NCBI RefSeq assembly: GCF_014655715.1
Contig: NZ_BNBM01000002.1
Coordinates: 248,001 to 312,000, forward strand
DNA from: Streptomyces lanatus
GTDB lineage: Bacteria > Actinomycetota > Actinomycetes > Streptomycetales > Streptomycetaceae
DNA length: 64,000 nt
Reading direction: 5' to 3'
Under the pieces are notes generated by a model. That model was not told where the DNA came from. It saw nothing but the letters and a program-made list of their open reading frames with translations, and made no database searches. The position numbers and the translations under genes were made by a program. Below are positions 17,046-25,036 of this stretch, piece by piece; position 1 is the first letter of the stretch, and every line of letters starts with the position of its first letter.

Positions 17046-18950
17046 TCAGAGGGCGGCCGCGCCCTGTCCCCGGAGCGCCTGGTCGTACTGCTGCAGCACC
17101 CACAGTTCGTTCTGTACGGCGGCCAGTTGGGCGGGGTCGCCGCCCGCGCCGAGTCGGGTCAGCTGGCTCTGGATGTCCACGACGCGGCGGGCCACGGCGC
17201 GGCGGCGGACGGTGACGAGCTGTTCGCCGGCGTAGTTCTCGTCGACCGTCCTGCGCATGATCGCCTCGACCGCGAGCTCCGTGACCATCGCGCGGACCTG
17301 GTCGTCGGGGGCCGCGTCACGGACCCGGACCAGATACTCCGGCGAGTCCTGGATGCCGTACTCCGCGCCGCCCGCGTCCATGATCGCTTGCCGTACGGCC
17401 GCGTAGGGGGCGGCGGTGAACTCGTCGACGCCGTACGCGTCGAACGCCGGGGAGACCAACTCGGGGCGCTGGAGGGCGAGTTTGAGGAGTTCGCGTTCGG
17501 TGGCGTACACCGGGTTGCGGAGGGTCAGGGCGGGGCCGGAGGCGCGGGGTGCGGGGGCCGCCTCGTACGGCTGCTGCGAGCCCCGGGACGTCGGCGCCCC
17601 TCCCCTGCCGCCACGCTCCCGGGACCAACGCGCCAGCTGGGCCACCCGCTTGACCACGAACTGGGTGTCCAGGATGCCGAGCATGCCGGCGAGCTGGACG
17701 GCCACCTCGTGCTGGGCGCCGCTGTTCTTGATGCGGGCGACGATCGGCGCCGCCTCGTCCAGGGCGGCGGCGCGGCCGGCGGGGGTGTCGAGGTCGTAGC
17801 GGACGACGATCTGGCGCAGTGCGAACTCGAACAGCGGGGTGCGTGGTTCGACCAGGTCGGAGACCGCGTCGTCGCCCTTCGCCAGGCGCAACTCGCAGGG
17901 GTCCATGCCGTCCGGCGCGATCGCGATGTACGTCTCCGCCGCGAACTTCTGGTCGTCCTCGAAGGCGCGCAGGGCCGCTTTCTGGCCGGCCGCGTCGCCG
18001 TCGAAGGTGAAGATGACGCGGGCCGAGCCGTTGTCCATCAGCAGTCGGCGCAGGATCTTGATGTGGTCGCCGCCGAAGGCGGTGCCGCAGGTCGCGATGG
18101 CGGTGGTGACGCCGGCAAGGTGGCAGGCCATGACGTCGGTGTACCCCTCGACCACGACGGCCCGGCTGACCTTGGCGATGTGCTGTTTGGCGAGGTCGAT
18201 GCCGTACAGGACCTGGGACTTCTTGTAGATCGCCGTGTCGGGGGTGTTGAGGTACTTCGGCCCGTTGTCCGCCTCGTACAGCTTCCGGGCGCCGAAGCCG
18301 ACGACATCTCCCGCGATGTCGCGGATCGGCCACATCAGCCGTCCCCGGAACCGGTCGATGGGACCCCTCCTCCCCTCCTGCGACAGCCCGGAGAGGAGGA
18401 GTTCCTTGTCGGTGAAGCCCTTGCCGCGGAGGTAGCGGGTGAGGTGGTCCCAGCCCTGGGGGCTGTAGCCGACGCCGAAGTGGACGGCGGCGGCCTGGTC
18501 GAAGCCGCGCTCGGCGAGGAAGATCCGGCCGGTGTCGGCCTCGGGGCTGGTGGCGAGCTGCTCGGCGTACCACTCGGCGGCGATCTTGTGGGCCTCGACC
18601 AGGCGGATGCGTTCGCCGCGCTGGTGGGAGGGGTTGTACCCGCCCTCCTCGTAGCGCAGTGTGATGCCGGCCTGGGCGGCGAGCCGCTCGACCGCCTCGG
18701 AGAACGAGAGGTGGTCGACCTTCATCACAAAGGTGATGGTGTCGCCGCCCTCCTGGCACCCGAAGCAGTGGAAGAGTCCCTTGCTCGGGCTGACCTGGAA
18801 GGACGGCGACTTCTCGTCATGGAAGGGGCACAGCCCCTTGAGGTTCCCGCCGCCCGCGCCGCGCAGCTGGAGGTACTCGGACACCACGGCGTCGATCGGG
18901 ACCGCGTCCCGTACCGCCTTCACGTCGTCGTCGTTGATCCGTCCTGCCAC
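17046..18950 (-). CDS. dnaG: DNA primase
   Basis: This 634-aa enzyme makes RNA primers for replication. Visible are the N-terminal zinc domain (residues about 1-100, LCPFHDEKSPSF and FHCFGCQEGGDTITF), the RNA-polymerase core with RIRLVEAHKIAAEWY, the TOPRIM motif VVVEGYTDVMACHLAG plus the acidic FTFDGDAAGQKA, and a C-terminal DnaB-binding region (about 450-634). The start is a GTG without an evident ribosome site. It lies 45 bp upstream of hrdA in the same direction, so the replication primase and sigma factor may share a transcript, echoing the dnaG-rpoD operon of enterobacteria. Confidence 0.95.
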   Translation of the reverse strand: MAGRINDDDVKAVRDAVPIDAVVSEYLQLRGAGGGNLKGLCPFHDEKSPSFQVSPSKGLFHCFGCQEGGDTITFVMKVDHLSFSEAVERLAAQAGITLRYEEGGYNPSHQRGERIRLVEAHKIAAEWYAEQLATSPEADTGRIFLAERGFDQAAAVHFGVGYSPQGWDHLTRYLRGKGFTDKELLLSGLSQEGRRGPIDRFRGRLMWPIRDIAGDVVGFGARKLYEADNGPKYLNTPDTAIYKKSQVLYGIDLAKQHIAKVSRAVVVEGYTDVMACHLAGVTTAIATCGTAFGGDHIKILRRLLMDNGSARVIFTFDGDAAGQKAALRAFEDDQKFAAETYIAIAPDGMDPCELRLAKGDDAVSDLVEPRTPLFEFALRQIVVRYDLDTPAGRAAALDEAAPIVARIKNSGAQHEVAVQLAGMLGILDTQFVVKRVAQLARWSRERGGRGGAPTSRGSQQPYEAAPAPRASGPALTLRNPVYATERELLKLALQRPELVSPAFDAYGVDEFTAAPYAAVRQAIMDAGGAEYGIQDSPEYLVRVRDAAPDDQVRAMVTELAVEAIMRRTVDENYAGEQLVTVRRRAVARRVVDIQSQLTRLGAGGDPAQLAAVQNELWVLQQYDQALRGQGAAAL

Positions 18951-18979
18951 GCGTGAATTCTACGGGGGTCCACTGACAC

Positions 18980-20245
18980 CTACGGGACGAGGTTTTCGAG
19001 CGGAATGTGCGGATCCGCAAGGCTGTCGGTGTTCACCTGGGCCTTCGAACGGATCAGCTGCTGGATCGGCTCTGTGACGTCCCACACGTTCACGTTCATC
19101 CCGGCAAGCACCCGGCCGTCCTTCACCCAGAACGCGATGAATTCGCGCTTGCCCGCGTCCCCGCGGATCACCACCTCGTCGTACGACCCCGGCGGCGCCC
19201 ATCCGCTGTACTCCATCCCCAGGTCGTACTGGTCGGAGAAGAAGTAGGGGACGCGGTCGTAGACGACGTCCCGTCCGAGCATCGCCCGTGCCGCCGCCGG
19301 GCCGCCGTTGAGGGCGTTGGCCCAGTGCTCCACGCGCAGGCGGGTGTCGAAGAGGGCGTGCGGGAAGGAGGCGACGTCGCCGGCCGCGTAGATGTCGGGG
19401 TCGGAGGTGCGCAGCTGTTCGTCCACCACGACGCCCCGGCCGCCCGCGCGGTCGGCGATCTCCAGGCCCGCCGCCTCCGCGAGGCCGATGCGCGGGGCCG
19501 CGCCGATCGCCGCGAGGACGTCGTGCGCGGGGTGCTCCTCGCCGTCGTCGGTGCGGGCGGCCAGCACCATGCCGTCCTGGCCGACGATCTCCGTCAGCCG
19601 CCGGCCGAAGTGGAACCGTACGCCGTGCTCCCGGTGCAGCTCGCCGAAGAGCCCGCCCAGCTCGGGTCCGAGCACGCCGTGCAGCGGGGTCGGCTCCGGC
19701 TCGACGACGGTGACCTCGGCGCCGTACTCCCGGGCCGCCGCCGCGACCTCCAGGCCGATCCAGCCGGCGCCGGCGATCACGATATGGCCGTTGTCCCGGC
19801 CGAGCGAGGCCAGGACGCCCTTGAGGCGCTCGGCGTGGGCGAGCCGGCGCAGATGGTGGACGCCGGCCAGGTCGGTGCCCGGGATGTCCAGGCGGCGCGG
19901 CTCGGCGCCGGTGGCCAGCAGCAGCTTGTCGTAGTGGACGACGGTGCCGTCCTCGCCGAACCGCACGGTCTTCGCCGTACGGTCGATCGCGTCGACGGTC
20001 TGGCCGAGGTGGAGCTCGATGTCGTTGCGGGCGTACCAGGCGGGCTCGTGCACGAAGACGCTGTCGCGCTCCTCCTTGCCGAGGAGGTAGCCCTTGGAGA
20101 GGGGCGGGCGCTCGTAGGGGTGGTCGCGTTCGTCGCAGATCAGTATCACCCGCCCGGTGAAGCCCTCCGCGCGGAGCGTCTCGGCCGCCTTCGCGCCGGC
20201 GAGTCCTCCTCCGACGATGACGAATGTCTGATCCGCGTCGACCAC
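18980..20245 (-). CDS. FAD-dependent pyridine nucleotide-disulphide type oxidoreductase (ferredoxin-reductase-like)
   Basis: This 421-aa flavoprotein passes electrons between NAD(P)H and a small redox partner. It has an N-terminal FAD-binding GxGxxG (FVIVGGGLAGAKAAETL), a second NAD(P)-binding GxGxxG (IVIAGAGWIGLEVAAAAREY), the central DKLLLATGAEPRR and the FAD-contact motif IYAAGDVAS. The C-terminal domain is of the reductase type found with Rieske or ferredoxin partners. The GTG at 20243-20245 is set by AGGAGG 6 nt upstream. It is upstream of dnaG by 29 bp, but a functional link is not obvious. The leader contains a GGGGGG/CCCCCC hairpin (20268-20286). Confidence 0.88.
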   Translation of the reverse strand: MVDADQTFVIVGGGLAGAKAAETLRAEGFTGRVILICDERDHPYERPPLSKGYLLGKEERDSVFVHEPAWYARNDIELHLGQTVDAIDRTAKTVRFGEDGTVVHYDKLLLATGAEPRRLDIPGTDLAGVHHLRRLAHAERLKGVLASLGRDNGHIVIAGAGWIGLEVAAAAREYGAEVTVVEPEPTPLHGVLGPELGGLFGELHREHGVRFHFGRRLTEIVGQDGMVLAARTDDGEEHPAHDVLAAIGAAPRIGLAEAAGLEIADRAGGRGVVVDEQLRTSDPDIYAAGDVASFPHALFDTRLRVEHWANALNGGPAAARAMLGRDVVYDRVPYFFSDQYDLGMEYSGWAPPGSYDEVVIRGDAGKREFIAFWVKDGRVLAGMNVNVWDVTEPIQQLIRSKAQVNTDSLADPHIPLENLVP

Positions 20246-20622
20246 TTGATGCCTCCTACCGGGGGGTCTGGGGGGTGTCCCCCCAGAAAACACAGCGGGT
20301 GCCGCCACATGCGAGCGTCCCGCACGCAGCGTGATGCGGGAAGAGGGGGTGACCCGATCAGGCCACGCAGGGTCACTTTCGAGTGCCCGTACGTCCCACA
20401 GGTCTCACCCGTCGCATGGAGAGGAGGCGTCGGCGGCGCGCCTGCCTCCCCCCGGGACAGGCGCTCCCCCCCCACCACGCCAAGGCTCGCGCGGTGGCCG
20501 GGAGTTGCCGGGACATTCGCTCAGAACGCAAAGAGGAGAGCGCGTTCCATGAGGACCTCGCCGGTTCCGTGGCTACGGTGGAGGGGTTCGGCAATCGCTT
20601 TTGCAGACGCCTCGGGGGACGC
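20246..20622. other. Divergent intergenic region with a strong leader hairpin
   Basis: No gene was seen in these 377 bp. Positions 20268-20286 form a perfect 8-bp hairpin (CTGGGGGG/CCCCCCAG, 3-nt loop) in the leader of the FAD reductase gene, 23 bp before its GTG. The right part, around TACGGTGG at about 20575, is the likely promoter of the HTH gene at 20623. Confidence 0.55.
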
Positions 20623-21609
20623 ATGCTGCGAATCGACTTCACCGCGGAGGACCTGAACCGATTACGGGTCGCCGGGGAACCCGACCCGCTTTGGGAGACC
20701 GTACTGTCGCTGATGCGGCTCCAGGACCGCAGCGCGGCGGTGGTCTTCGACCCCTGGCGGCGCGAGGTGCGCACCGCGCTCGCCCGGGCGGGGCTGACCT
20801 CGACGGCCGCCGTGCTGATGCTGCTCGCGCGCCGTGCCGCGTACTTCCCCGACTTCCTGACCCCCGGTCAGGGCGTCGCCGATCTGGAGGCCGGGATCGA
20901 CCTGGTGCTCGGCACACCGAAGACCCGGCTGACGCGGGAGCTGTCGAAGCTGTACCCGAAGACCCCTCCGCGGGGCTTGCGGCGGCTCGGCGAGGGCGAT
21001 CCGCGGACGCTGGAGCTGCTCGGCGAGGCACTGCGCCGCTATCACGAGGTGGCGGTGGCGCCGTATCTCCCGGCGATCCGCGCGGCGGTGACGGCGGACC
21101 GCTCGATCCGGGCGGAGGCGGCGCTGACCGCGGGGCCGCAGGGGCTGCTCGACAGCTATCGCACCATCGCCGACCGGGAGGAGGAGGCGCTGGTCACCGA
21201 CTACCCCTTCGACCGGGGCCTACGGCTCGACGGGCGCCCCCTGACGATCGTCCCGGCCTTCTTCTGTGTCCGCACCCCGGTGACGCTGGCCGACCCGCAC
21301 CTCGACCCCGTACTGGTCCATCCCCTCGACCCGGCGCCCGGCTGGCTGGCCCGCTCCCGGCGGGAGGCCGCCGAGCAGCTCCCGGTGGCCCAGCTGATCG
21401 GGCCGACCAGGGCGATGGTGCTGGAGGCCCTGGAGCATCCGCGCACCACGACCGAGCTCGCCGAACTGCTGCGGCTCACCCCGCCGACGACCAGCCGGCA
21501 TGCGACGGTGCTGCGGGAGGCCGGGCTCGTGGAATCGCGGCGGCATGGGAACCGGGTGTTCCATCTGCGGACGCGGCTGGGCGATGCCCTGCTCAACGGG
21601 ACCCTTTAG
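20623..21609 (+). CDS. ArsR-like helix-turn-helix regulator with a TTA codon
   Basis: This 328-aa protein has a long N-terminal region of the type seen in actinobacterial DUF5937-like regulators ([16 protein letters not shown]) and a C-terminal winged helix-turn-helix (about 260-325; [40 protein letters not shown]) that ends in the ArsR-type wing ([14 protein letters not shown]). The effector is unknown. The ATG is preceded by CGGGGGA. Codon 14 is TTA (20662-20664), the codon read by the developmentally controlled bldA tRNA, so translation is probably limited to late growth. It converges on dgt with a 4-bp overlap of the 3' ends. Confidence 0.8.
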   Translation: MLRIDFTAEDLNRLRVAGEPDPLWETVLSLMRLQDRSAAVVFDPWRREVRTALARAGLTSTAAVLMLLARRAAYFPDFLTPGQGVADLEAGIDLVLGTPKTRLTRELSKLYPKTPPRGLRRLGEGDPRTLELLGEALRRYHEVAVAPYLPAIRAAVTADRSIRAEAALTAGPQGLLDSYRTIADREEEALVTDYPFDRGLRLDGRPLTIVPAFFCVRTPVTLADPHLDPVLVHPLDPAPGWLARSRREAAEQLPVAQLIGPTRAMVLEALEHPRTTTELAELLRLTPPTTSRHATVLREAGLVESRRHGNRVFHLRTRLGDALLNGTL

Positions 21610-22853
21610 CGCTTCATACGGCTGTGCAGGGCGCGGGCCGAGGCATCCGTCAGGGAGGCGATCTGGTCGACGATCACGCGCTTGCGGGCACGGTCGTCGT
21701 CGGCCGCGTCGAACAGGGCCCGGAACTGCGGATCCAGCCCCTCGGGCGCCCGCGCGGTCAGCGCCTCGGCCAGTTCGGCGACCACGATCCGCTGGTCGGC
21801 GCGCAGCCGCTCCTGCTCGGCACGCTGCATGACGTACCGGTCGGCGACGGCCTTGAGGACCGCGCACTCAAGGCGGGTCTCGTGCGGTACGACGAGTTCG
21901 GCGCCGTAGCGGGTGAGCCGGCCGTCGCCGTACGCGGCGCGGGTCGCGCTCTCGGCGGCCAGGCAGAACCGGCCGATGAGCTGGCTGGTGGCGTCCTTGA
22001 GGCGGGCCTGCGCGACGGCGGAACCGTCATAGCCGTGCGGCCACCACGGTTCTTCCTGGAGGCGGTCGAGGGCGGCGGCGAGCTCGGCGGGGTCGGTGTC
22101 CTCGGGGACGTACCGTCCGATGGCCACCGCGAAGACCTCGCGGCGTTCGGGCTCGGCGTGCAGGAGGTTGGGGTCGATGTGGCCGGCGTGCAGGCCGTCC
22201 TCGACGTCGTGCACCGAGTACGCCACGTCGTCGGACCAGTCCATCACCTGGGCCTCGAAGGTGGTACGGCTGCCGGGGGCGTCCTTGCGGACCCAGTCGA
22301 AGACCGGCCGGTCGTCGTCGTAGACGCCGAACTTGGGGGACTTCGGGTCGGTGGGGTGGGCGCCTCGGGGCCAGGGGTACTTGGTGGCGGCGTCGAGGGT
22401 GGCGCGGGTGAGGTTGAGGCCGACGGAGCCCTCCGGGGTGAAGCGCTTGGGCTCGATGCGGGTGAGGAGTCTGAGGGACTGGGCGTTGCCCTCGAAGCCT
22501 CCGCAGTCCTCCGCGAATTCGTTGAGCGCGACTTCGCCGTTGTGGCCGAACGGGGGGTGGCCGAGGTCGTGGGCCAGGCAGGCGGCTTCTACGAGGTCGG
22601 GGTCGCAGCCGAGGGCTGCGCCCAGCTCTCGGCCGACCTGAGCGCACTCCAGGGAGTGGGTCAGGCGGGTGCGGGGGCTCGGGTCCCACGCGTTGCTGTG
22701 GGTTCCTGGGGTGACGACCTGGGTTTTGCCGGCGAGCCTTCTCAGGGCGGCGGAATGGAGGATTCGGGCTCGGTCTCGTTGGAAGGCGGTTCGGCCGGGG
22801 CGCTTGTCGGGTTCGGGGGCCCATCGTTCGAGGGATGGCAGGTCGTACGGCAT
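21606..22853 (-). CDS. dgt: Deoxyguanosinetriphosphate triphosphohydrolase
   Basis: This 415-aa HD-domain enzyme hydrolyses dGTP to deoxyguanosine and triphosphate, adjusting dNTP pools. The metal-binding residues are in [37 protein letters not shown] and the downstream [15 protein letters not shown]. The length fits the bacterial class with the conserved front [20 protein letters not shown]. It starts at the ATG at 22851-22853 and is not coupled to another gene; the 65-bp repeat copy lies upstream. Confidence 0.93.
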   Translation of the reverse strand: MPYDLPSLERWAPEPDKRPGRTAFQRDRARILHSAALRRLAGKTQVVTPGTHSNAWDPSPRTRLTHSLECAQVGRELGAALGCDPDLVEAACLAHDLGHPPFGHNGEVALNEFAEDCGGFEGNAQSLRLLTRIEPKRFTPEGSVGLNLTRATLDAATKYPWPRGAHPTDPKSPKFGVYDDDRPVFDWVRKDAPGSRTTFEAQVMDWSDDVAYSVHDVEDGLHAGHIDPNLLHAEPERREVFAVAIGRYVPEDTDPAELAAALDRLQEEPWWPHGYDGSAVAQARLKDATSQLIGRFCLAAESATRAAYGDGRLTRYGAELVVPHETRLECAVLKAVADRYVMQRAEQERLRADQRIVVAELAEALTARAPEGLDPQFRALFDAADDDRARKRVIVDQIASLTDASARALHSRMKR

Positions 22854-22925
22854 GACTCGACAGTACGGGCAGGGGGTGACAAACGGAGTGCGGCTTTGCG
22901 TCTGCCGGGTGATGTTGTGTGCCGG

Positions 22926-22991
22926 GTGCGGGTTGTGTGTGGCTGGTCGCGCCCACGCGGCGGAGCCGCAAATCGATACAGCCCCGCGCCC
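22926..22991 (-). repeat. Dispersed 65-bp intergenic repeat, copy 2 (inverted)
   Basis: This is the reverse-oriented second copy of the element at 10210-10274. It begins, on the minus strand, GGGCGCGGGGCTGTATCGAT and ends in the same CACACAACCCGCAC. The differences are a T for A after the ATCGAT core and one extra T in the hairpin's far side. It lies between dgt and the sirohydrochlorin chelatase gene. Confidence 0.75.
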
Positions 22992-23019
22992 TTGAAGTTG
23001 GTCACCTCCCCCGGCGCTT

Positions 23020-23892
23020 TTAAGCCGACGCCAGCTCCGGTGCTGCCGTGACCGGCGTCCTCAGCATCTGGTCGTAGCGATGGAGCAGCAGTCTCGCCAT
23101 CGCCGGATGCGTGCCCAGCGGTGCCGATGCCAGCCACGGTGCCGCCTCCGCGCACTCCCTCGCGAAGCGGCCCGGCGCTGTGAAGTAGGAGGCGATCGCC
23201 ACCCTCGTACGGCCCCTTGCCGCCAGGTCGGCCAGCGCGTCCTCGACCGTCGGGGTCGCCGTCGTCGCGTAGGCCGGGATCACCGGGACGCCGAGGCGGT
23301 TGGCGAGGAGGTGGGCCGTGTGGGAGGTGTCGACCTTCGACTCGGGGTCGCGGGAGCCTGCCGCCGCCAGGATCACCGCGCTCTCGCGGCGTGTCGGTTC
23401 GTCCATGCGGGTGCGCCAGCCCGCCTCCACGAGGCGGGAGTAGAGGGCCTCCACCAGCAGGGGGTGCGGGCCGAGGGCGCCGGCCACGCGTGCGCGTACC
23501 TGTGACTCGGCGGCCATCTCGGGGATGTCGCGCTTGATGTGGTAGCCGCGGCTGAGGAGGAGCGGGACGAGGATCGCCTCGCGGTCGCCCAGGGCGGTGA
23601 GGGTGTCGGGGAGCAGGGGCTCGTTGAGCTCGATGTGGCCCAGGTGGACGGGGAGACCGGGGCGCAGGGCGCGGACCTTGTCGAGGAGTGCGCTCACGGT
23701 GCTCAGGGCGCGCGGGTCGCGGCTGCCGTGGGCGACGACGACGAGCGCGGGGGGCTCGGGGCGTCGTCGGCCGTCGAGCCCTATGAGGCCGAGGCGGCCG
23801 GCGAGCTGGCTGCTGATCCGGTTCATGAGGTGCGCCGTACTGTCGAGGTGGGCGGTCGTGGACTCGTCGTGAAGCAGGTTCGACGCCGTCAT
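23020..23892 (-). CDS. Sirohydrochlorin chelatase (CbiX/SirB type)
   Basis: This 290-aa class II chelatase inserts Fe(II) or Co(II) into sirohydrochlorin, giving siroheme or a cobalamin precursor. It has two related CbiX modules. The first has [18 protein letters not shown] and the metal-site [10 protein letters not shown], followed by [20 protein letters not shown]. The second begins [16 protein letters not shown] and includes [15 protein letters not shown]. Siroheme is required by the NirB nitrite reductase at 39.1 kb. A GlnR-like site 23-49 bp upstream of the ATG suggests it is made with nitrate assimilation. The ribosome site is weak. Confidence 0.88.
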   Translation of the reverse strand: MTASNLLHDESTTAHLDSTAHLMNRISSQLAGRLGLIGLDGRRRPEPPALVVVAHGSRDPRALSTVSALLDKVRALRPGLPVHLGHIELNEPLLPDTLTALGDREAILVPLLLSRGYHIKRDIPEMAAESQVRARVAGALGPHPLLVEALYSRLVEAGWRTRMDEPTRRESAVILAAAGSRDPESKVDTSHTAHLLANRLGVPVIPAYATTATPTVEDALADLAARGRTRVAIASYFTAPGRFARECAEAAPWLASAPLGTHPAMARLLLHRYDQMLRTPVTAAPELASA

Positions 23893-23914
23893 GAACCGAT
23901 GGTGGCGGCGGGAC

Positions 23915-23941
23915 GTTGCCTTTCCGTTTCGCGGGAATGAC
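23915..23941 (-). promoter_or_regulatory. GlnR-type box upstream of the sirohydrochlorin chelatase gene
   Basis: On the minus strand, GTCAT (23937-23941), 6 bp, GAAAC (23926-23930), 6 bp, GCAAC (23915-23919). The first and third fit the GTnAC half-site with one mismatch each and the second matches GAAAC exactly, all in the 11-bp phase of Streptomyces GlnR boxes. The fourth half-site is not conserved. The consensus is recalled from the literature; binding is inferred. Confidence 0.5.
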
Positions 23942-24116
23942 GGGTTCTTACACCGGGTTCACGATGCGAGGGGCGGGCGGTGTGAGGTGGTGTGACCAGC
24001 GGGTTCGCGGGATGCGAGTGAAGCTGATCACGTCGGGCGGGTGAACCGTGGAGGGCTGTGGGACGTCCCTGAGTGTCGAGGGCGGGGCGTCAGCCGCCCC
24101 GGGGAGGGACCGTCCG

Positions 24117-24803
24117 ATGCGACTGCCGAAGCCGCGCCGACCGAGACTGCCACGCACGCGTGCCGGGCAGCGACGGCTGGTGCAGGCCGTGATGGCCGGA
24201 TGCGTGCTGGCGCTGCTTCCGGCCACCTGGATGTACGTCGTCACCGGTGACCGGCTGCGGACGACCGCGGACGTGCCGCGCACCGACGTCGCCGTCGTCT
24301 TCGGCGCCGGACTGTGGGCCGGTGAGCCGTCGCCGTATCTCGCCCACCGGCTCGACGCGGCGGCCGAGCTGTACCGCGCGGGGCGGATCAAGGTGGTCCT
24401 GGTGACCGGCGACAACAGCCGCGCGGACTACGACGAGCCGGACGCGATGCGCGCCTATCTGACCAGGCATGGGGTGCCCGACGCGCAGATCGTCAGCGAC
24501 TACGCCGGCTTCGACACCTGGGACTCCTGTGTCCGGGCCAAGAAGATCTTCGGCGTCGACGAGGCGGTGCTGATCAGCCAGGGCTTCCACATCCGGCGGG
24601 CGGTCGCGCTCTGCGAGGAGGCGGGGGTCGCGTCGTACGGTGTCGGGGTCCAGGCCAAGCACGACGCGACCTGGTACTACGGCGGGACCCGCGAGATCCT
24701 CGCGGCCGGCAAGGCGGCCCTGGACGCGGTCTTCGAGCCGGATCCCCATTTCCTCGGGCCGAGGGAGCCGGGGGTGGCGAACGCGTTGGCGGCGGGGCGA
24801 TGA
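24117..24803 (+). CDS. SanA/YdcF-type membrane protein (DUF218)
   Basis: This 228-aa protein has a basic N-terminus, one membrane helix (about 22-42; LVQAVMAGCVLALLPATWMY) and an extracytoplasmic DUF218 domain with the conserved VAVVFGAGLWAGEPSPYLAH, VVLVTGDNSRADYDEPDAM and VLISQGFHIRRAVALCEEAG. The family is tied to envelope integrity and vancomycin sensitivity in E. coli (SanA), but its reaction is not known. The ATG at 24117 has GGGAGGG upstream; an ATG 23 codons earlier lacks support. It is read toward the nitrate reductase gene, 233 bp away. Confidence 0.85.
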   Translation: MRLPKPRRPRLPRTRAGQRRLVQAVMAGCVLALLPATWMYVVTGDRLRTTADVPRTDVAVVFGAGLWAGEPSPYLAHRLDAAAELYRAGRIKVVLVTGDNSRADYDEPDAMRAYLTRHGVPDAQIVSDYAGFDTWDSCVRAKKIFGVDEAVLISQGFHIRRAVALCEEAGVASYGVGVQAKHDATWYYGGTREILAAGKAALDAVFEPDPHFLGPREPGVANALAAGR

Positions 24804-24986
24804 GGGCGGCGCCCGGCAGGAGGGCGGACGCTCTCGCCCGCCGGTTTTGACGCGCGCACGCCAGCCGACCGCGTGAATACCCCCAGCGGAAGCTATCCGT
24901 AGTCGCGACGGTGCCTGCGCTCCCGCCCTTTCCCGTGCGGCCTCACCGTGGCCGGCCGGTGGCGGGGAGGTCACCGTCCCGGCCGT

Positions 24987-25024
24987 GTAACAGGGGGCCG
25001 TCGCGGGCGTAACACGCCGGAAGC
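24987..25024 (+). promoter_or_regulatory. GlnR-type box upstream of the nitrate reductase gene
   Basis: GTAAC occurs at 24987-24991 and again exactly 22 bp later at 25009-25013. The second is followed after 6 bp by GAAGC (25020-25024), one mismatch from GAAAC. The layout is the a-n6-b-n6-a-n6-b pattern of Streptomyces GlnR sites; only the first b half-site (CCGTC) is poor. It ends 12 bp before the ATG. GlnR is recalled as an activator of nasA in S. coelicolor. Confidence 0.55.
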
Positions 25025-25036
25025 ACGCTGAACGGT

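Noticed and set aside
15987..18956. Long open frame (989 codons) on the plus strand opposite hrdA and dnaG
   Set aside because: It is the mirror of two well-identified genes; the encoded protein is repetitive Arg/Gly/Asp/Val-rich with no domain, the usual result of high GC at codon position 3.
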